From contig VIIQ02000120.1 of the NCBI GenBank assembly GCA_007449985.2, positions 186,001 through 250,000 of the forward strand: 64,000 bases of DNA. The letters run 5' to 3'. Positions within the stretch are counted from its first letter, which is position 1. Every line of letters begins with the position of its first letter. This document shows, one piece after another, positions 63,993-64,000 of the stretch. A model generated the notes under the pieces. That model made no database searches. It was given only the letters and a program-made list of their open reading frames with translations, and had not been told where the DNA came from. The translations under genes and the position numbers were made by a program. Source of the DNA: Desmodesmus armatus. Its lineage: Eukaryota; Chlorophyta; Chlorophyceae; Sphaeropleales; Scenedesmaceae.

Positions 63993-64000
63993 ACCTGATG

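Overview
This is nuclear DNA from a eukaryote, most likely a chlorophyte green alga. Genes are split by short GT-AG introns (about 70-350 bp), coding sequence is GC-rich, introns carry long G or C runs, and CAG/CTG triplets abound. The gene content fits: an S6K-type AGC kinase, EMC2, an intron-bearing elongator tRNA-Met, a KDZ-type transposase and an expanded F-box/LRR family. Placement near Scenedesmaceae (Sphaeropleales) is my impression from the LRR family style and is not shown by the sequence.

Layout. 1-6.5 kb: the 3' part of an S6K-like kinase gene on +. Its 3.4-kb intron holds a 5'-truncated non-LTR retrotransposon, a second very short copy of that element with a clear target-site duplication, and a tRNA-Met gene. 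6.6-10.2 kb: no supported gene. 10.25-14.6 kb: a complete eight-exon EMC2 gene whose introns hold decayed copies of its own exons. 16-47.6 kb: a cluster of nine F-box/LRR genes and pseudogenes (called LRR1 to LRR9 here), including a near-perfect triplication of a 2140-bp unit, and interrupted at about 41.9-45.3 kb by a broken KDZ transposase gene abutting a zinc-ribbon gene on the other strand. 48.8-54.6 kb: a multi-exon gene for an uncharacterised protein. 54.8-58.4 kb: a probable membrane-protein gene on the minus strand. 60.4-62.0 kb: a tenth, broken F-box/LRR relative (LRR10) on minus. 62.14-62.80 kb: a foldback element with 20-bp perfect inverted termini. 63.1-64.0 kb: a small secreted beta-trefoil protein gene with its TATA box.

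The LRR family has one architecture. Exon 1 encodes an F-box followed by about 430 residues of leucine-rich repeats. A phase-0 intron follows. Exon 2 encodes a short helical module (core PDVWLQLLERCA) and then a Gln-rich coiled coil. Only LRR2 and LRR9 look fully intact; the others carry frameshifts, premature stops or truncations. F-box/LRR proteins are usually substrate receptors of SCF ubiquitin ligases, so the cluster looks like a fast-turnover set of such receptors (inference). S6K (TOR signalling) and EMC2 (ER membrane protein insertion) are single-copy housekeeping neighbours with no evident functional link to the cluster.

Two patterns stand out. Local tandem duplication has left non-functional exon echoes inside both housekeeping genes. 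Several conserved reading frames are interrupted by single-base indels at or beside short base runs, which may be assembly errors rather than real lesions.
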